NCBI RefSeq assembly: GCF_964291045.1
Contig: NZ_OZ197277.1
Span: 1,679,984 to 1,743,983, forward strand
From: PALSA-1444 sp964291045
Lineage (GTDB): Bacteria > Chlamydiota > Chlamydiia > Chlamydiales > Rhabdochlamydiaceae
DNA length: 64,000 nucleotides
Direction of reading: 5' to 3'
In this document: in pieces, positions 1 through 9,196 of the stretch
Layout: the number at the start of each line of letters is the position of its first letter
Position numbering within the stretch: position 1 is the stretch's first letter
Position numbers and translations under genes: made by a program
Notes under the pieces: model-generated
Database searches by the model: none
Seen by the model: only the letters and a program-made list of their open reading frames with translations
What the model was told of the DNA's origin: nothing

Positions 1-1
1 A

Positions 2-550
2 GCTTTAGGAAAAACATTTTTAACTGCAAAATTAACTGAGCTTCTTAAAAAAGGAAGTGAGAATCTTCTTCCTTTTCCCTTTTTACCAGTCTCTTCTTTA
101 AAAGAGCTTCTTTCTTTAGACTCTTCTGAACTTGTTTTAGTGGTGGATCTTTTAGGCGTAAGAGACCTTGCTACAGAGCTTAAGCAGATTATCGATAAGC
201 AAAAATTGATCAAAATCTATGCCGCTCTTTCTAAGAAGCAAAATAGTTATCTTAAAGTGCTCGTGCAAAAAAAAGAGCCGATCACCTTTGCTCCGATGAA
301 CCTCTCTCTTTGGACAGGAGATGCTGATAAGCTGAAAAGTTTAATTAGGCAGCGAGGCATTAATAGGCTTGCAAAAGCGATTTACGGAGAGCACCCTAGT
401 TTAATTTGGTACATTTTACACCGCTTTGATACTGAGAATGCGCGCCTCATTGAAAAACTATCGACTTCGATTGATAACCCCTACATCGCCCAAGCGCTGT
501 CTCTACAAACCTTAGAACTCATTCAATACATAAGAGAGCCTCATGAGTAA
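2..550 (+). CDS. Type III secretion protein, CT560/SctK-like (5' partial)
   Basis: The reading frame is open from the first complete codon of the window, so the gene starts upstream and only its last 182 codons are seen. A GTG at 140 could be mistaken for the start, but the frame continues unbroken before it. The protein is soluble, with no signal peptide or membrane segment, and ends in a helical tail. I recognise no catalytic motif. Its identity rests on position: in Chlamydia the order sctJ-CT560-sctL-sctR-sctS-sctT is fixed, and this gene lies directly before sctL, overlapping it by 8 bases. CT560 is regarded as an SctK-like cytoplasmic sorting-platform component; applying that here is inference from synteny. 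Confidence 0.7.
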   Translation, partial: ALGKTFLTAKLTELLKKGSENLLPFPFLPVSSLKELLSLDSSELVLVVDLLGVRDLATELKQIIDKQKLIKIYAALSKKQNSYLKVLVQKKEPITFAPMNLSLWTGDADKLKSLIRQRGINRLAKAIYGEHPSLIWYILHRFDTENARLIEKLSTSIDNPYIAQALSLQTLELIQYIREPHE

Positions 551-1169
551 GCTATTTAATCTCATTGAATCAGGCGCCATCTATGCCCCTGATCACCATA
601 AAATCATCCGTAAAGACGATTTTTCTACCTTACTCGAAGCAAAAGAGGTTTTAGAAAAAGCGCAACAGGATGTGGATCAATTTTGGGAAAAAACAAAAAT
701 AGAGGCTGAAGAGCTTAAGCAAAAAGGGTATGACGACGGCTTTGCAGAAGGGGTTGTTCAGCTCAATGAACATCTTTTAGCCTTAGATGGAGAGAAAAAA
801 CGGCTCTACCATGAGATGAATCAGCTTATTTTACCTCTTGCTCTTAAAGCAGCTAAGAAAATCGTCTCAAAAGAGCTTGAGCTCCATCCGGATACCATTG
901 TCAGTATCGTCTCTCAAGCACTAACTTCTGCGGCTTCTAACCATTTTGTCACGATTTATGTGAATAAAAATGATAAAGAAATTTTAGAGAGTGAAAAGCC
1001 AGCCCTAAAAGAAAAGCTTGAGCAATTAGAAATTTTACTCATTAAAGAAAGAGATGACATTGCAGAGGGTGGCTGTATTATTGAAACGGAATCTGGCATC
1101 ATTAATTCCACCATAGAAAATCAGTGGAAAGGGATTGAAAGAGCGTTTGAGCGGTATGTGAAGCCATAA
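543..1169 (+). CDS. sctL: Type III secretion stator protein SctL (YscL/FliH family)
   Basis: This 208-residue protein has the SctL/FliH layout: a charged helical first half (about residues 25-100, rich in E, K and Q) and a compact C-terminal half with the family pattern KAAKKIVSKELELHPDTIV near residue 105. SctL links the export ATPase SctN to the cytoplasmic sorting platform. There is no signal peptide, which fits a cytoplasmic protein. The ATG lies inside the end of the preceding gene, so the two are probably translationally coupled. The next gene, sctR, follows after about 80 bases. The length is normal for the family. Confidence 0.88.
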   Translation: MSKLFNLIESGAIYAPDHHKIIRKDDFSTLLEAKEVLEKAQQDVDQFWEKTKIEAEELKQKGYDDGFAEGVVQLNEHLLALDGEKKRLYHEMNQLILPLALKAAKKIVSKELELHPDTIVSIVSQALTSAASNHFVTIYVNKNDKEILESEKPALKEKLEQLEILLIKERDDIAEGGCIIETESGIINSTIENQWKGIERAFERYVKP

Positions 1170-1248
1170 GAGTCAAACCAGCTCTTTTCAGCTTATCCAG
1201 CAGTGTATTTTTAAACTTAAAGTAGCATTAATCAGAATGGGAGATCCA

Positions 1249-2019
1249 ATGAAGTGGATGAAATGGGCGTTTATCATCGCCTTGATGTTAGCCGTAAATC
1301 CTGTCTTTGCAGGCAGTGCTCAGCCATCTATGATCGAAGAGGCAGCAACTGCCCCTCCTCAACTGATCACCCAAATTACGGTGCTTGTCGGCCTTTCGAT
1401 TTTGCCCTATGCCGTCATGCTCCTCACCTCTTATGTTAAAATCGTGGTTGTTTTATCTCTTTTAAGAAATGCTCTTGGAGTGCAGCAATCTCCTCCTAAC
1501 CAAGTGTTAAATGGTATTGCGCTCATGATGACAGTGTATGTCATGTTCCCAACTGCTATGAGTATGTATACAGCAGCTTCTACTGCCATTCAGACAAATC
1601 CTCCTCAAGAGTTTCTGACAGGAGCTTCTGCCTCTTATATGGTAGGAGTGGTAAATGCGGGAAAAGAGCCTTTAAAAGAGTTTTTAAAGCGTAATACGAT
1701 CAGTAAACACATCACAAGTTTTTATCAACTGGCCTCTAAATCGTTCCCCCCTGAAATTAAACCGTCTCTTCAACCGACAGATTTTATTGTATTGATACCA
1801 GCTTACATCACCTCTCAGCTGAAAGCTGCCTTTGAAATTGGCGTAGCGATTTACTTGCCGTTTTTTGTGATTGACTTAGTTGTGTCAAACATCTTACTTG
1901 CGATGGGGATGATGATGCTTTCCCCCTTAACCATTGCGCTTCCGTTAAAGCTCCTTCTCATTGTCATGATTGATGGATGGACACTTTTAATTCAAAACCT
2001 TGTTTTAACATTTAGATAG
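1249..2019 (+). CDS. sctR: Type III secretion export gate protein SctR (FliP family)
   Basis: SctR is an inner-membrane core component of the export gate. Diagnostic FliP-family sequence is visible: SYVKIVVVLSLLRNALGVQQ followed by PPNQVLNGIALMM, and a C-terminal membrane hairpin with the run MGMMMLSPLTIALPLKLLL. A hydrophobic N-terminal signal precedes the first periplasmic stretch. An in-frame ATG at 1237 exists, but GGGAGA lies 5 bases before the ATG at 1249 and nothing comparable precedes 1237, so I place the start at 1249 (256 residues). sctS follows after 8 bases. SctR, SctS and SctT together form the helical gate complex. Confidence 0.95.
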   Translation: MKWMKWAFIIALMLAVNPVFAGSAQPSMIEEAATAPPQLITQITVLVGLSILPYAVMLLTSYVKIVVVLSLLRNALGVQQSPPNQVLNGIALMMTVYVMFPTAMSMYTAASTAIQTNPPQEFLTGASASYMVGVVNAGKEPLKEFLKRNTISKHITSFYQLASKSFPPEIKPSLQPTDFIVLIPAYITSQLKAAFEIGVAIYLPFFVIDLVVSNILLAMGMMMLSPLTIALPLKLLLIVMIDGWTLLIQNLVLTFR

Positions 2020-2027
2020 GAGCTTGC

Positions 2028-2297
2028 ATGTTTAGTGCAGAAATTTATCAGCTTGCCTATCAAGCTTTATTGCTGATTCTCATACTCTCAGGACCGCCCA
2101 TTTTAATCAGTATGAGTGTGGGTCTTTTAGTCGCGATCGTTCAAGCAGCAACGCAGATTCAAGAGCAAACTCTTTCTTTTACCGTGAAGCTGATTGCGGT
2201 GATTTTTACATTACTCCTTATGGGAGGGTGGCTGGGCGGTCAAATTCTGCAGTTTGCAAATACGATTTTTCAAAACTTCTATAAGTGGAATTCGTAA
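2028..2297 (+). CDS. sctS: Type III secretion export gate protein SctS (FliQ family)
   Basis: This 89-residue protein has two membrane helices joined by a short polar loop, the usual size and topology of FliQ/SctS. The family motif around GLLVAIVQAATQIQEQTLSF is intact and marks the hairpin that packs against SctR in the export gate. AGGAG stands 5 bases before the ATG. The gene sits tightly between sctR and sctT, which leaves little doubt about its identity. Confidence 0.95.
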   Translation: MFSAEIYQLAYQALLLILILSGPPILISMSVGLLVAIVQAATQIQEQTLSFTVKLIAVIFTLLLMGGWLGGQILQFANTIFQNFYKWNS

Positions 2298-2302
2298 GCT
2301 AA

Positions 2303-3154
2303 ATGCTCCCTAGCTCAGTTGATACCTCTGATTACTTAAGCCTGCTCTTAAGCATACCAGATCTTTCTATCATCCAAATGCTCACGCTCTTTTTTTTAAC
2401 GGTATTGAGAATAGCGCCCATTGTAGCGCTTATTCCCTTCTTAGGAGCAAAACTCCCCGTTCCTGTTAAAATGGGGCTTGTAGTGGCTCTAACAGCTGTT
2501 TTTCTCCCGTTTGTGATCGCAACAGCAAAGCCTCCTTACCCCGTTTTTGATGTTTTCTTCATCGCCTTAGGATTAAAAGAATTTTTTATCGGATTTATCC
2601 TCGCTTTTTTAGGCAACATCCCGTTTTATATGGCTCAATCATCTGGAGTGATCATTGACTTTCAAAGAGGCTCTTCTGCGCTGCAAACAACAGATCCTCT
2701 CTTACAAAACCAAACCTCTCCGATTGGGCAGCTGTATCACTACACGCTCATTGTGCTCTTTTATCAAGTGGGAGGCATTTTCCTTTTTCTCCAAGCTGTC
2801 ATTAACTCCTATTCAGCCATTGCGGTAAATGGGTTCATTTCCTCTCAATTTTTTACGCTGCATCACGGTTTTTGGAAGTTTCTGATTGTGTTGTTATCGA
2901 AGTTCTCAGCCATTTCGATTCAACTAGCTGCCCCTTCTCTTGTGGCAATTTTGATGGCAGATATGTTCTTAGGGATTATTAACCGGTTAGCGCAGCAGGT
3001 ACAAATTGCGTTTTTGGGAATGTCTTTAAAGTCTCTTGTCGGCCTTCTTCTTCTCTGGTCTGGATGGTATCTCATTTTGCAGCAGCTAGCTATCTACTCT
3101 CAAGAGTGGATTGAGTCGGTAGACCGAGTGGTTCAATTAATTCCTCCTCAATAA
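2303..3154 (+). CDS. sctT: Type III secretion export gate protein SctT (FliR family)
   Basis: This 283-residue protein has at least six hydrophobic segments. FliR/SctT signatures include the conserved stretch around GVIIDFQRGSSALQTTDPLL (about residue 115) and the C-terminal region from LAAPSLVAILMADMFLGIIN. SctT completes the SctRST gate through which unfolded substrates enter the injectisome. It starts 5 bases after sctS with no good ribosome-binding site of its own, suggesting coupled translation. It is the last gene of this cluster; the next gene is a porin after a 343-base gap. Confidence 0.95.
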   Translation: MLPSSVDTSDYLSLLLSIPDLSIIQMLTLFFLTVLRIAPIVALIPFLGAKLPVPVKMGLVVALTAVFLPFVIATAKPPYPVFDVFFIALGLKEFFIGFILAFLGNIPFYMAQSSGVIIDFQRGSSALQTTDPLLQNQTSPIGQLYHYTLIVLFYQVGGIFLFLQAVINSYSAIAVNGFISSQFFTLHHGFWKFLIVLLSKFSAISIQLAAPSLVAILMADMFLGIINRLAQQVQIAFLGMSLKSLVGLLLLWSGWYLILQQLAIYSQEWIESVDRVVQLIPPQ

Positions 3155-3294
3155 GATACGATCTTTTACTTAATCTTCTCTTCTTGTTTAACGATAACTT
3201 GTTTTCAGCCGATTTTGTTTGACTCGAAATGGAGATTCTTCGTAGATTGAGTCAGGTCATTTATAACAGATCTTCTCTGTTGTTAAAAAACCAT

Positions 3295-3377
3295 TATAAT
3301 CCAGCTTTTAATTGCACTCTTAGTCGATATAAGAGATGATAAATACGCCCTTGTTCCTAGTAAGGGCGGGTAGCTGG
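3295..3377 (+). promoter_or_regulatory. Possible promoter and structured leader of the MOMP-like porin gene
   Basis: The 343 bases between sctT and the porin gene hold no credible gene. A TATAAT hexamer lies at 3295-3300 but without a good -35 box. Downstream are two nested complementary pairs: CCAGCT (3301-3306) with AGCTGG (3372-3377), and CGCCCTT (3346-3352) with AAGGGCG (3362-3368). If transcription starts near 3307 the leader would be about 190 nt. The base pairing is seen; a regulatory role is inference. Confidence 0.3.
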
Positions 3378-3497
3378 AATTAACGCTTGTAGTGAATATA
3401 AGCATTCATCAAAGCTTAATGCAAATTAAGAGATGGCTAAGTAGCCTCACTACGAAAAAAGAATTTGAAAATTGATCCAAACTGAGGGGGGATCTGC

Positions 3498-4550
3498 ATG
3501 AATAAACTGAAACAACTATTACCTATCGCCGCCATGTCATTCGTAGGCATCAGCTCTACTTTATGTGCTGTGGACGATATGCAAATGCGCAATCTTGAAA
3601 ACCGCGTTAGCGCGTTAGAACAACGCCGCGGAGCGAATGGAATGATCAATCCACCAACAAGACCTGTTGTGAAACATGGATCAGATGTGTGGACACAATT
3701 AGATCTACTTTATTTCCACCCAACTGAAGATAGTCTTACCTATGTTAGCCGTTCAGCTAGCACCGCTACAAATGGATGGATCAATACCCAAGTACAAGAT
3801 TTTTCTTTTGATTGGAACTTCGGATGGCGCTTAGGCATCGGTTATAACCTTCCTCATGATGGATGGGATACCGTGGTAAGCTATACCCGTTTTAGATCTC
3901 ATCATAAAGAAAAAACAGCGCAAAATAGTAATGAAGTGCTCGTGCCTTTCTATCCGATTTCAACAGCTTCTGTGACAGGTTCTGTGAACTCTGCTATAGC
4001 AAAAGGGTCTCTTAAATTTGATTATCTCGACTGGCAATTAGGAAGAGAGTTCTTTGTGAGTAAGTGGCTCATTCTTCGTCCTTTCATGGGGGTAAGAGGG
4101 TTTTGGTCTCACCGTCCTCTGCATGTGAATTACACCGTTCAATCAACAACAACATCTGCCATTAGTCAAGTGGATGCTGCTGTAAGATATAGAGCTGGCG
4201 GCGCGCTTGCAGGACTTGATTCTCAATGGGGTCTTGGAATGGGACTTAGCGTATTTAGCCAAGCTGATGTGTCTCTTCTTTATGGAAAAACACGGCTTCA
4301 TGATAAACAATACCAAACAGCTTTAGATGGAAAAACCTTTTTAACAACTGGTGATGATGAGCAACAAGTTTGGTCAATCATGCACAGTATGGTCGATTTA
4401 GGACTTGGCATTCGTTGGGATCGTCTATTATCTGATGATAACTACCGTGTCCGCGTTCAACTCGGATGGGAAGAGCATTTAGTTTCTAACTACTATAAAG
4501 GAGACCTTGCATTAAGCGGAGTCTCTCTTCAAGCTAGGTTAGACTTCTAA
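3498..4550 (+). CDS. MOMP-like outer-membrane beta-barrel porin (Lpg1974/Legionella_OMP-like)
   Basis: This 350-residue protein begins with a cleavable signal peptide (positive start, hydrophobic run to about residue 23, ending LCA). A short heptad-like stretch rich in E, R and L (about 30-45) follows, and then alternating aromatic and polar beta strands ending in LQARLDF, with the terminal Phe expected of outer-membrane barrels. The opening strand DVWTQLDLLYFHPTEDSLTY resembles the Lpg1974 family, which is expanded in Simkania and related chlamydiae, where such proteins take the place of MOMP. GGGGGG lies 6 bases before the ATG. A strong terminator follows, so it is probably a single-gene, highly expressed unit. 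The barrel call is firm; the exact family is by eye. Confidence 0.8.
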   Translation: MNKLKQLLPIAAMSFVGISSTLCAVDDMQMRNLENRVSALEQRRGANGMINPPTRPVVKHGSDVWTQLDLLYFHPTEDSLTYVSRSASTATNGWINTQVQDFSFDWNFGWRLGIGYNLPHDGWDTVVSYTRFRSHHKEKTAQNSNEVLVPFYPISTASVTGSVNSAIAKGSLKFDYLDWQLGREFFVSKWLILRPFMGVRGFWSHRPLHVNYTVQSTTTSAISQVDAAVRYRAGGALAGLDSQWGLGMGLSVFSQADVSLLYGKTRLHDKQYQTALDGKTFLTTGDDEQQVWSIMHSMVDLGLGIRWDRLLSDDNYRVRVQLGWEEHLVSNYYKGDLALSGVSLQARLDF

Positions 4551-4577
4551 TTTTAAACTTTTTTAGTTTGATGACTA

Positions 4578-4612
4578 AACCCAAAGAAAGGCTTCTTTCT
4601 TTGGGTTTTTTT
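4578..4612 (+). terminator. Rho-independent terminator after the porin gene
   Basis: A 12-bp perfect stem (4579-4590 with 4595-4606) closes a GCTT loop and is followed by a run of seven T residues. It lies 28 bases after the porin stop codon and just before the convergent end of sufS. Confidence 0.9.
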
Positions 4613-4618
4613 ATACCA

Positions 4619-5836
4619 TTATGAAAGAGGTCTTAACTGACTGATCACTTTTTTAAAGGTGTCACAGAAATAAACCATTTCATCTAACGTGTTATAAGGC
4701 GCAACAGATAACCGGATCGCTTCTTTAAGACCAAAATGGTTTAAGAGGGGCTGGGCGCATAGATGGCCTGAGCGCATCGCAATCCCTTGAATGTCAAGCA
4801 TTGTTGCAAGATCTAAAGGGTGCACTCCTGGCACGGTAAACGTGATTAAAGAGCCTTTTTGATCTTTAGGTCCAAGTACATGAATATCTGATCCTAAACG
4901 GCTATACACTTCGTTAATGAGCCTTTTTTCATGCTCATGAAGATCTCCATAAGAGTGCCCCTTTAAATAATCAAGAGCCGGTCCCAATCCTATCACCTCT
5001 GCAATCATGGGAGTACCTGCTTCAAAACGGAGCGGGGGTGCTTGATAGGTTGTTTTTTCAAAAGAGACCGTTTGAATCATATCTCCTCCTCCTTGATAAG
5101 GAGGCATCATCTCTAAACACTCTTGCTTACCATACAAAATTCCCACTCCTGTAGGCCCGTACAGTTTATGCGCTGAAAAGACAAGAAAGTCACAATTAAG
5201 CTCTTTTACATCAAGAGGGTGGTGAACAGCGCTTTGCGCTGCATCAACGAGCACTTTAGCCCCCACTTGATGCGCTAAGGTGATCACCTCTTGGATAGGG
5301 TTCATGATCCCTAACACATTTGACACATGGGTGATAGCAACAAGCTTAGTGCGGGGGGTAATGATATTTGACGCGCTCTCTAAATCCCACTCTCCATTTT
5401 CTTTAAGAGTAATGACTTTTAAAGTGGCCCCTACTCGCTCACAAAGAAGCTGCCAAGGGACAAGGTTTGCATGGTGCTCTTGCCCAGAAATGACGATTTC
5501 ATCCCCTGCTTTAATGTAACTATCCCCGTAGCTTCTTGCCACAAGGTTAATCCCTTCTGTTGTGCCTCTTGTAAACACAATTTCACTTACATCTTCAGCT
5601 CCTAAAAACGCTCTGACTTTTTCCCTCACCTCATGAAAGAGCGCGCTTGATTCTAAAGAAAGCTCATACGCCCCTCTATGCACCGTCGCGTAAGATGTTT
5701 GATAAAAATGGGTCATCGCATCAATTACACAAGACGGCTTTAAGGCAGTTGCTGCTGAGTCTAAATAAACAAGCGGCTTACCGTGAACGGTCCGCCTGAG
5801 CATAGGAAAATCTGACCGATTAAACAAAGAAGTCAT
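4619..5836 (-). CDS. sufS: Cysteine desulfurase SufS
   Basis: SufS takes sulfur from L-cysteine as a persulfide and hands it to the Suf scaffold for Fe-S assembly. This 405-residue protein is a class V PLP aminotransferase-fold enzyme. The PLP-binding lysine is in FSAHKLYGPTGVG (about residue 224), the cofactor-contacting EHHANLVPW lies near 120, and the active-site cysteine is in RSGHLCAQPLL (about 363), the RSGHxCAQP form typical of SufS rather than IscS. It is the last gene of the minus-strand suf operon and starts 17 bases inside the end of sufD. No SufE or SufU partner is seen in the window. Confidence 0.96.
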   Translation of the reverse strand: MTSLFNRSDFPMLRRTVHGKPLVYLDSAATALKPSCVIDAMTHFYQTSYATVHRGAYELSLESSALFHEVREKVRAFLGAEDVSEIVFTRGTTEGINLVARSYGDSYIKAGDEIVISGQEHHANLVPWQLLCERVGATLKVITLKENGEWDLESASNIITPRTKLVAITHVSNVLGIMNPIQEVITLAHQVGAKVLVDAAQSAVHHPLDVKELNCDFLVFSAHKLYGPTGVGILYGKQECLEMMPPYQGGGDMIQTVSFEKTTYQAPPLRFEAGTPMIAEVIGLGPALDYLKGHSYGDLHEHEKRLINEVYSRLGSDIHVLGPKDQKGSLITFTVPGVHPLDLATMLDIQGIAMRSGHLCAQPLLNHFGLKEAIRLSVAPYNTLDEMVYFCDTFKKVISQLRPLS

Positions 5837-7049
5837 GAAAGAGGCTAGGGAAAGGAATTTGATTTAACACTTCTTGAATAAAGCTCTTCACTAAAAGCTC
5901 TTTAGCACAAGAGAGCGATAATCCTCTACTTTGGAGATAAAAAAGGTGCTCTTCATCAAGCTCTGCTACTGTAGCTCCGTGAGAGGCTTTCACATCATCT
6001 GCAAAGATGGTTAAGTTCGGTCTTGCATTTGCAATCGCCCCTTCATTTAAAAGAAGGTTGTGATTCACTTGATACGCCTCTGTTTTTTGCGCTTTTTGAT
6101 CCACATGAATCTTTCCCTCAAAGCTTGATTGAGAAGACCCTCTTAACACCCCTTTAAACCGCTGGTGAGAAAATGTATGCGGCTCTAAATGCTTCATATC
6201 AACAGAGATGTGGCACTGACTATGATTGGTTAGATTCCACACCCCTTGAAGATCTGTTTTTGCCCCTTCCCCCATTAAAGAAATATTAAGGTGGTGTCTT
6301 GCGATCACGTCACTTGCTGTAATATTAAAGTAGTTAAACTCTGCACATGACTTAATAGAGGCTCTCACATCACTTAAAAGGATGCCTTTTCCTTTCCTGG
6401 AAGATTCTGTATAAGAAAATAGAGCTCTTTCTTCTAAAGAGACATCTATCACCGGGTGATAAACCCCTTCTCCAACCACAGTTGAGACAACACTTGCTCT
6501 TGATTCTAACGATCCAAAAAAGTACACAGTTGAGGGGTGATAGTGATCTTTGGATGTACTATAGTGCAGGCATTGTAAAGGAGCGTTAAGCTGCATCTTA
6601 GGGGGTAAGTAAATAAAAACACCCTCTTGATACAGCGCAAAATTAAGAAGGGCAAACGGATCTTTTTCTTCTTTGATCCACTTTGTGATTCTTCCTTGGA
6701 GAAAGAATCCGTATTGTTTTAGCCCCTCTTCTAAAGAGAGGACTTCAAGAGCGCTTGGAATACACGATCTTTCTGGAATAAAGGAGCCGTTGACAAACAC
6801 AAGATAGCTCTCTTTGGCCTCTGGCATCACATGATCAAGTACTTCTTCTTGAGAAGGAATACCTTGCCCTAAAACAAGAGATTTTTCATACAGTTTTTTA
6901 AAAGGGAAGTAGTGAAAATTCTCTAGTTTTTTGTGAGGGAGCCCCTTTTGCTTAAACGACTCCCACGCTTTTTTCTGAAGAGGTCTTTCTTTATGTACCG
7001 TTTCTAAAAAACCTGCAAACCCGCTAATGGAGAAGTCACTGATAGACAT
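5820..7049 (-). CDS. sufD: Fe-S cluster assembly protein SufD
   Basis: SufD is the SufB paralogue that completes the SufBC2D scaffold. The 409-residue sequence has a variable N-terminal half and the beta-helix core expected of the SufB/SufD family in its C-terminal half. The core ends with the diagnostic block around FADDVKASHGATVAELDEEH, then LFYLQSRGLS. This ASHGATV block is characteristic of SufD. It overlaps sufC by 14 bases upstream and sufS by 17 bases downstream, so the operon is tightly coupled. Confidence 0.94.
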   Translation of the reverse strand: MSISDFSISGFAGFLETVHKERPLQKKAWESFKQKGLPHKKLENFHYFPFKKLYEKSLVLGQGIPSQEEVLDHVMPEAKESYLVFVNGSFIPERSCIPSALEVLSLEEGLKQYGFFLQGRITKWIKEEKDPFALLNFALYQEGVFIYLPPKMQLNAPLQCLHYSTSKDHYHPSTVYFFGSLESRASVVSTVVGEGVYHPVIDVSLEERALFSYTESSRKGKGILLSDVRASIKSCAEFNYFNITASDVIARHHLNISLMGEGAKTDLQGVWNLTNHSQCHISVDMKHLEPHTFSHQRFKGVLRGSSQSSFEGKIHVDQKAQKTEAYQVNHNLLLNEGAIANARPNLTIFADDVKASHGATVAELDEEHLFYLQSRGLSLSCAKELLVKSFIQEVLNQIPFPSLFHDFFV

Positions 7050-7758
7050 GATATCCCGCCTGCTCTAACTCCTGTGCTAAAAGAGCATCTCCTGTTTTCA
7101 CGATCTTTCCATCCATTGCCACATGCACATAGTCTGGCTTAATGTAGTCTAAAAGCCTTTGATAGTGCGTGACAATGAGAACAGATCTTTTCCCATCTAA
7201 AAGCGTTTTTACCCCTTCTGCCACATCTTTCATCGCATCAATATCAAGACCTGAATCAATCTCATCTAAAATGATGAGTTTAGGTTCTAAGACAGCCATC
7301 TGAAGGAGTTCATTTTTTTTCTTTTCTCCTCCTGAAAACCCTTCATTAAGATTTCTTGTTTTAAAAGAAGACTTAATACGCATCGATTCCATTTTATCAT
7401 TTAAAAGAGTGGCAAAATCGTCTGCAGAAATGGGTCCTTTACACGCCACATAGGCAGAGTGAAGAAACTGGGTATTCGTGAGTCCTGGTACCTCTACAGG
7501 GTATTGAAAGCTTAAGAAAAGCCCTCTTTGAGCTCTCTCTTCAGGAGAGAGTACAAGAAGATCTTCTCCTTCAAACGACACTTCTCCGTTTGTCACTTCA
7601 TATTCCGGATGACCAGCTAGCACTTTTGCAAGTGTGGATTTTCCAGCTCCATTTGGCCCCATGATCGCATGAACTTCCCCAGGCTTCATTGAAAGTGAGA
7701 ATTTTTTTAAGATGGGTTGACCCTCGATTTGGACTTCCAAATCTGTAATTTTTAACAT
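7036..7758 (-). CDS. sufC: Fe-S assembly ATPase SufC
   Basis: This 240-residue ABC-type ATPase drives the SufBC2D scaffold. The Walker A motif GPNGAGKST (about residues 34-42), the signature LNEGFSGGEKKKNELLQ (about 140-156) and Walker B KLIILDEIDSGLD (about 163-175) are complete, followed by the switch histidine in IVTHYQRLL. The glutamate-rich SGGEKKKNE version of the signature is typical of SufC. The gene lies one base after sufB and overlaps sufD. Confidence 0.97.
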   Translation of the reverse strand: MLKITDLEVQIEGQPILKKFSLSMKPGEVHAIMGPNGAGKSTLAKVLAGHPEYEVTNGEVSFEGEDLLVLSPEERAQRGLFLSFQYPVEVPGLTNTQFLHSAYVACKGPISADDFATLLNDKMESMRIKSSFKTRNLNEGFSGGEKKKNELLQMAVLEPKLIILDEIDSGLDIDAMKDVAEGVKTLLDGKRSVLIVTHYQRLLDYIKPDYVHVAMDGKIVKTGDALLAQELEQAGYHVYQ

Positions 7759-7759
7759 G

Positions 7760-9196
7760 TTAACCTACGGAATTTTCGAGTTTTAGTGTGAGGAGCTTTT
7801 GCGCTTCAACAGCAAATTCTAATGGCAGCTCTTGAAGAACATCTTTACAAAAGCCGCTAACAACGAGGTTAATGGCATCTTCCCTAGAGAGCCCTCTTGA
7901 CTGAAGATAAAAGAGCTGCTCTTCGTTCATTTTTGAAGTGGACGCTTCATGTTCTACTTGAGCAGAGGCGTTAGCAACCTCAATGACAGGAAAGGTGTTA
8001 GCGGAGCACGTATCGCCCACTAACATCGAATCACACTGGGTGTAGTTCCTAGCCCCGTGAGCTCTTGGAGCCATTTTCACAATGCCTCTATAGCTATTAT
8101 GAGAAAGATCTGCTGAAATGCCTTTAGAGACAATGGTTGACCGTGTTTTTTTACCAAGGTGGATCATTTTTGTCCCCGTATCTGCTTGCATCTTTCCATT
8201 TGTAAGCGCGACGGAGTAAAACTCTCCAACCGATTCATCCCCTTGCAAAATGCACCCTGGATACTTCCATGTAATGGCAGCTCCAGCTTCAACTTGTGTC
8301 CAACAAATTTTAGATTTAAACCCTTGGCATCTGCCGCGCTTAGTTACAAAATTGTAGATGCCCCCTTTGCCTGTTTTAGGGTCTCCTGCATACCAATTTT
8401 GCACAGTTGAGTATTTAATCTCGGCTCTATCTAAAGCCACAAGCTCGACAACAGCTGCATGAAGCTGATTTTTATCAAAGGCAGGGGCTGTGCACCCTTC
8501 TAAATAACTCACATACGACCCTTCTTCAGCAATGATTAAGGTTCTTTCAAACTGCCCTGTCTCTTGATCGTTAATGCGGAAGTAAGTAGAAAGCTCCATA
8601 GGAGATTTCACCCCTTTAGGAATATAGACAAAAGAGCCGTCAGAAAACACCGCTGAGTTCAGCGCTGCGTAAAAATTATCTCCTACAGGAACCACTGTTC
8701 CTAAATATTTTTCAATAAGCTCTGGATAGGTGTGAATAGCTTCTGAAATGGAGCAAAGAACAACGCCTGCTTTTTTTAGCTCTGCTTGAAAGGTGGTTCC
8801 AATGGAGACAGAATCAAATACAACATCCACTGCCACATTGGTGAGTCTTTTTTGTTCATCGATGGGAACGCCCAGTCTTTCAAATGTTTTGATCAGTTCA
8901 GGATCTACTTCATTTAAAGAGCTCAGCTGTTGCTTTTTTTTGGGAGCAGAGTAGTAACAGATGTTTTGATAATCAATAGGATCAATGTTTAAGTTCCCCC
9001 ATTTGGGCTCTTCCATCGTTTTCCATTTTTCAAACGCTTTTAAACGAAACTGTAAAAGAAAATCTGGCTCATTTTTTTTGGCTGAAATTAAACGGATCGT
9101 CTCCTCAGAAAGTCCCTTAGGAATCGATTCCATGGCAATATCAGTCGTAAATCCATATTTATACTCTGGCCCGAGTGGCTGCTGTGCTAAGTCCAT
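7760..9196 (-). CDS. sufB: Fe-S cluster scaffold protein SufB
   Basis: SufB is the main scaffold on which the Fe-S cluster is built. The 478-residue length is standard. Conserved blocks include the CTAPAFDKNQLHAAVVELVA region (about 255), KSKICWTQVEAGAAITWKYP (about 315) and the C-terminal EHEASTSKMNEEQLFYLQSR. It is the first gene of the minus-strand order sufB-sufC-sufD-sufS, as in other chlamydiae. The start is fixed by an unusually perfect but distant Shine-Dalgarno, described separately. Confidence 0.97.
   Translation of the reverse strand: MDLAQQPLGPEYKYGFTTDIAMESIPKGLSEETIRLISAKKNEPDFLLQFRLKAFEKWKTMEEPKWGNLNIDPIDYQNICYYSAPKKKQQLSSLNEVDPELIKTFERLGVPIDEQKRLTNVAVDVVFDSVSIGTTFQAELKKAGVVLCSISEAIHTYPELIEKYLGTVVPVGDNFYAALNSAVFSDGSFVYIPKGVKSPMELSTYFRINDQETGQFERTLIIAEEGSYVSYLEGCTAPAFDKNQLHAAVVELVALDRAEIKYSTVQNWYAGDPKTGKGGIYNFVTKRGRCQGFKSKICWTQVEAGAAITWKYPGCILQGDESVGEFYSVALTNGKMQADTGTKMIHLGKKTRSTIVSKGISADLSHNSYRGIVKMAPRAHGARNYTQCDSMLVGDTCSANTFPVIEVANASAQVEHEASTSKMNEEQLFYLQSRGLSREDAINLVVSGFCKDVLQELPLEFAVEAQKLLTLKLENSVG

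Noticed and set aside
1237..1248. Upstream ATG of sctR
   Set aside because: It has no ribosome-binding site, whereas the ATG at 1249 has a well-placed GGGAGA.
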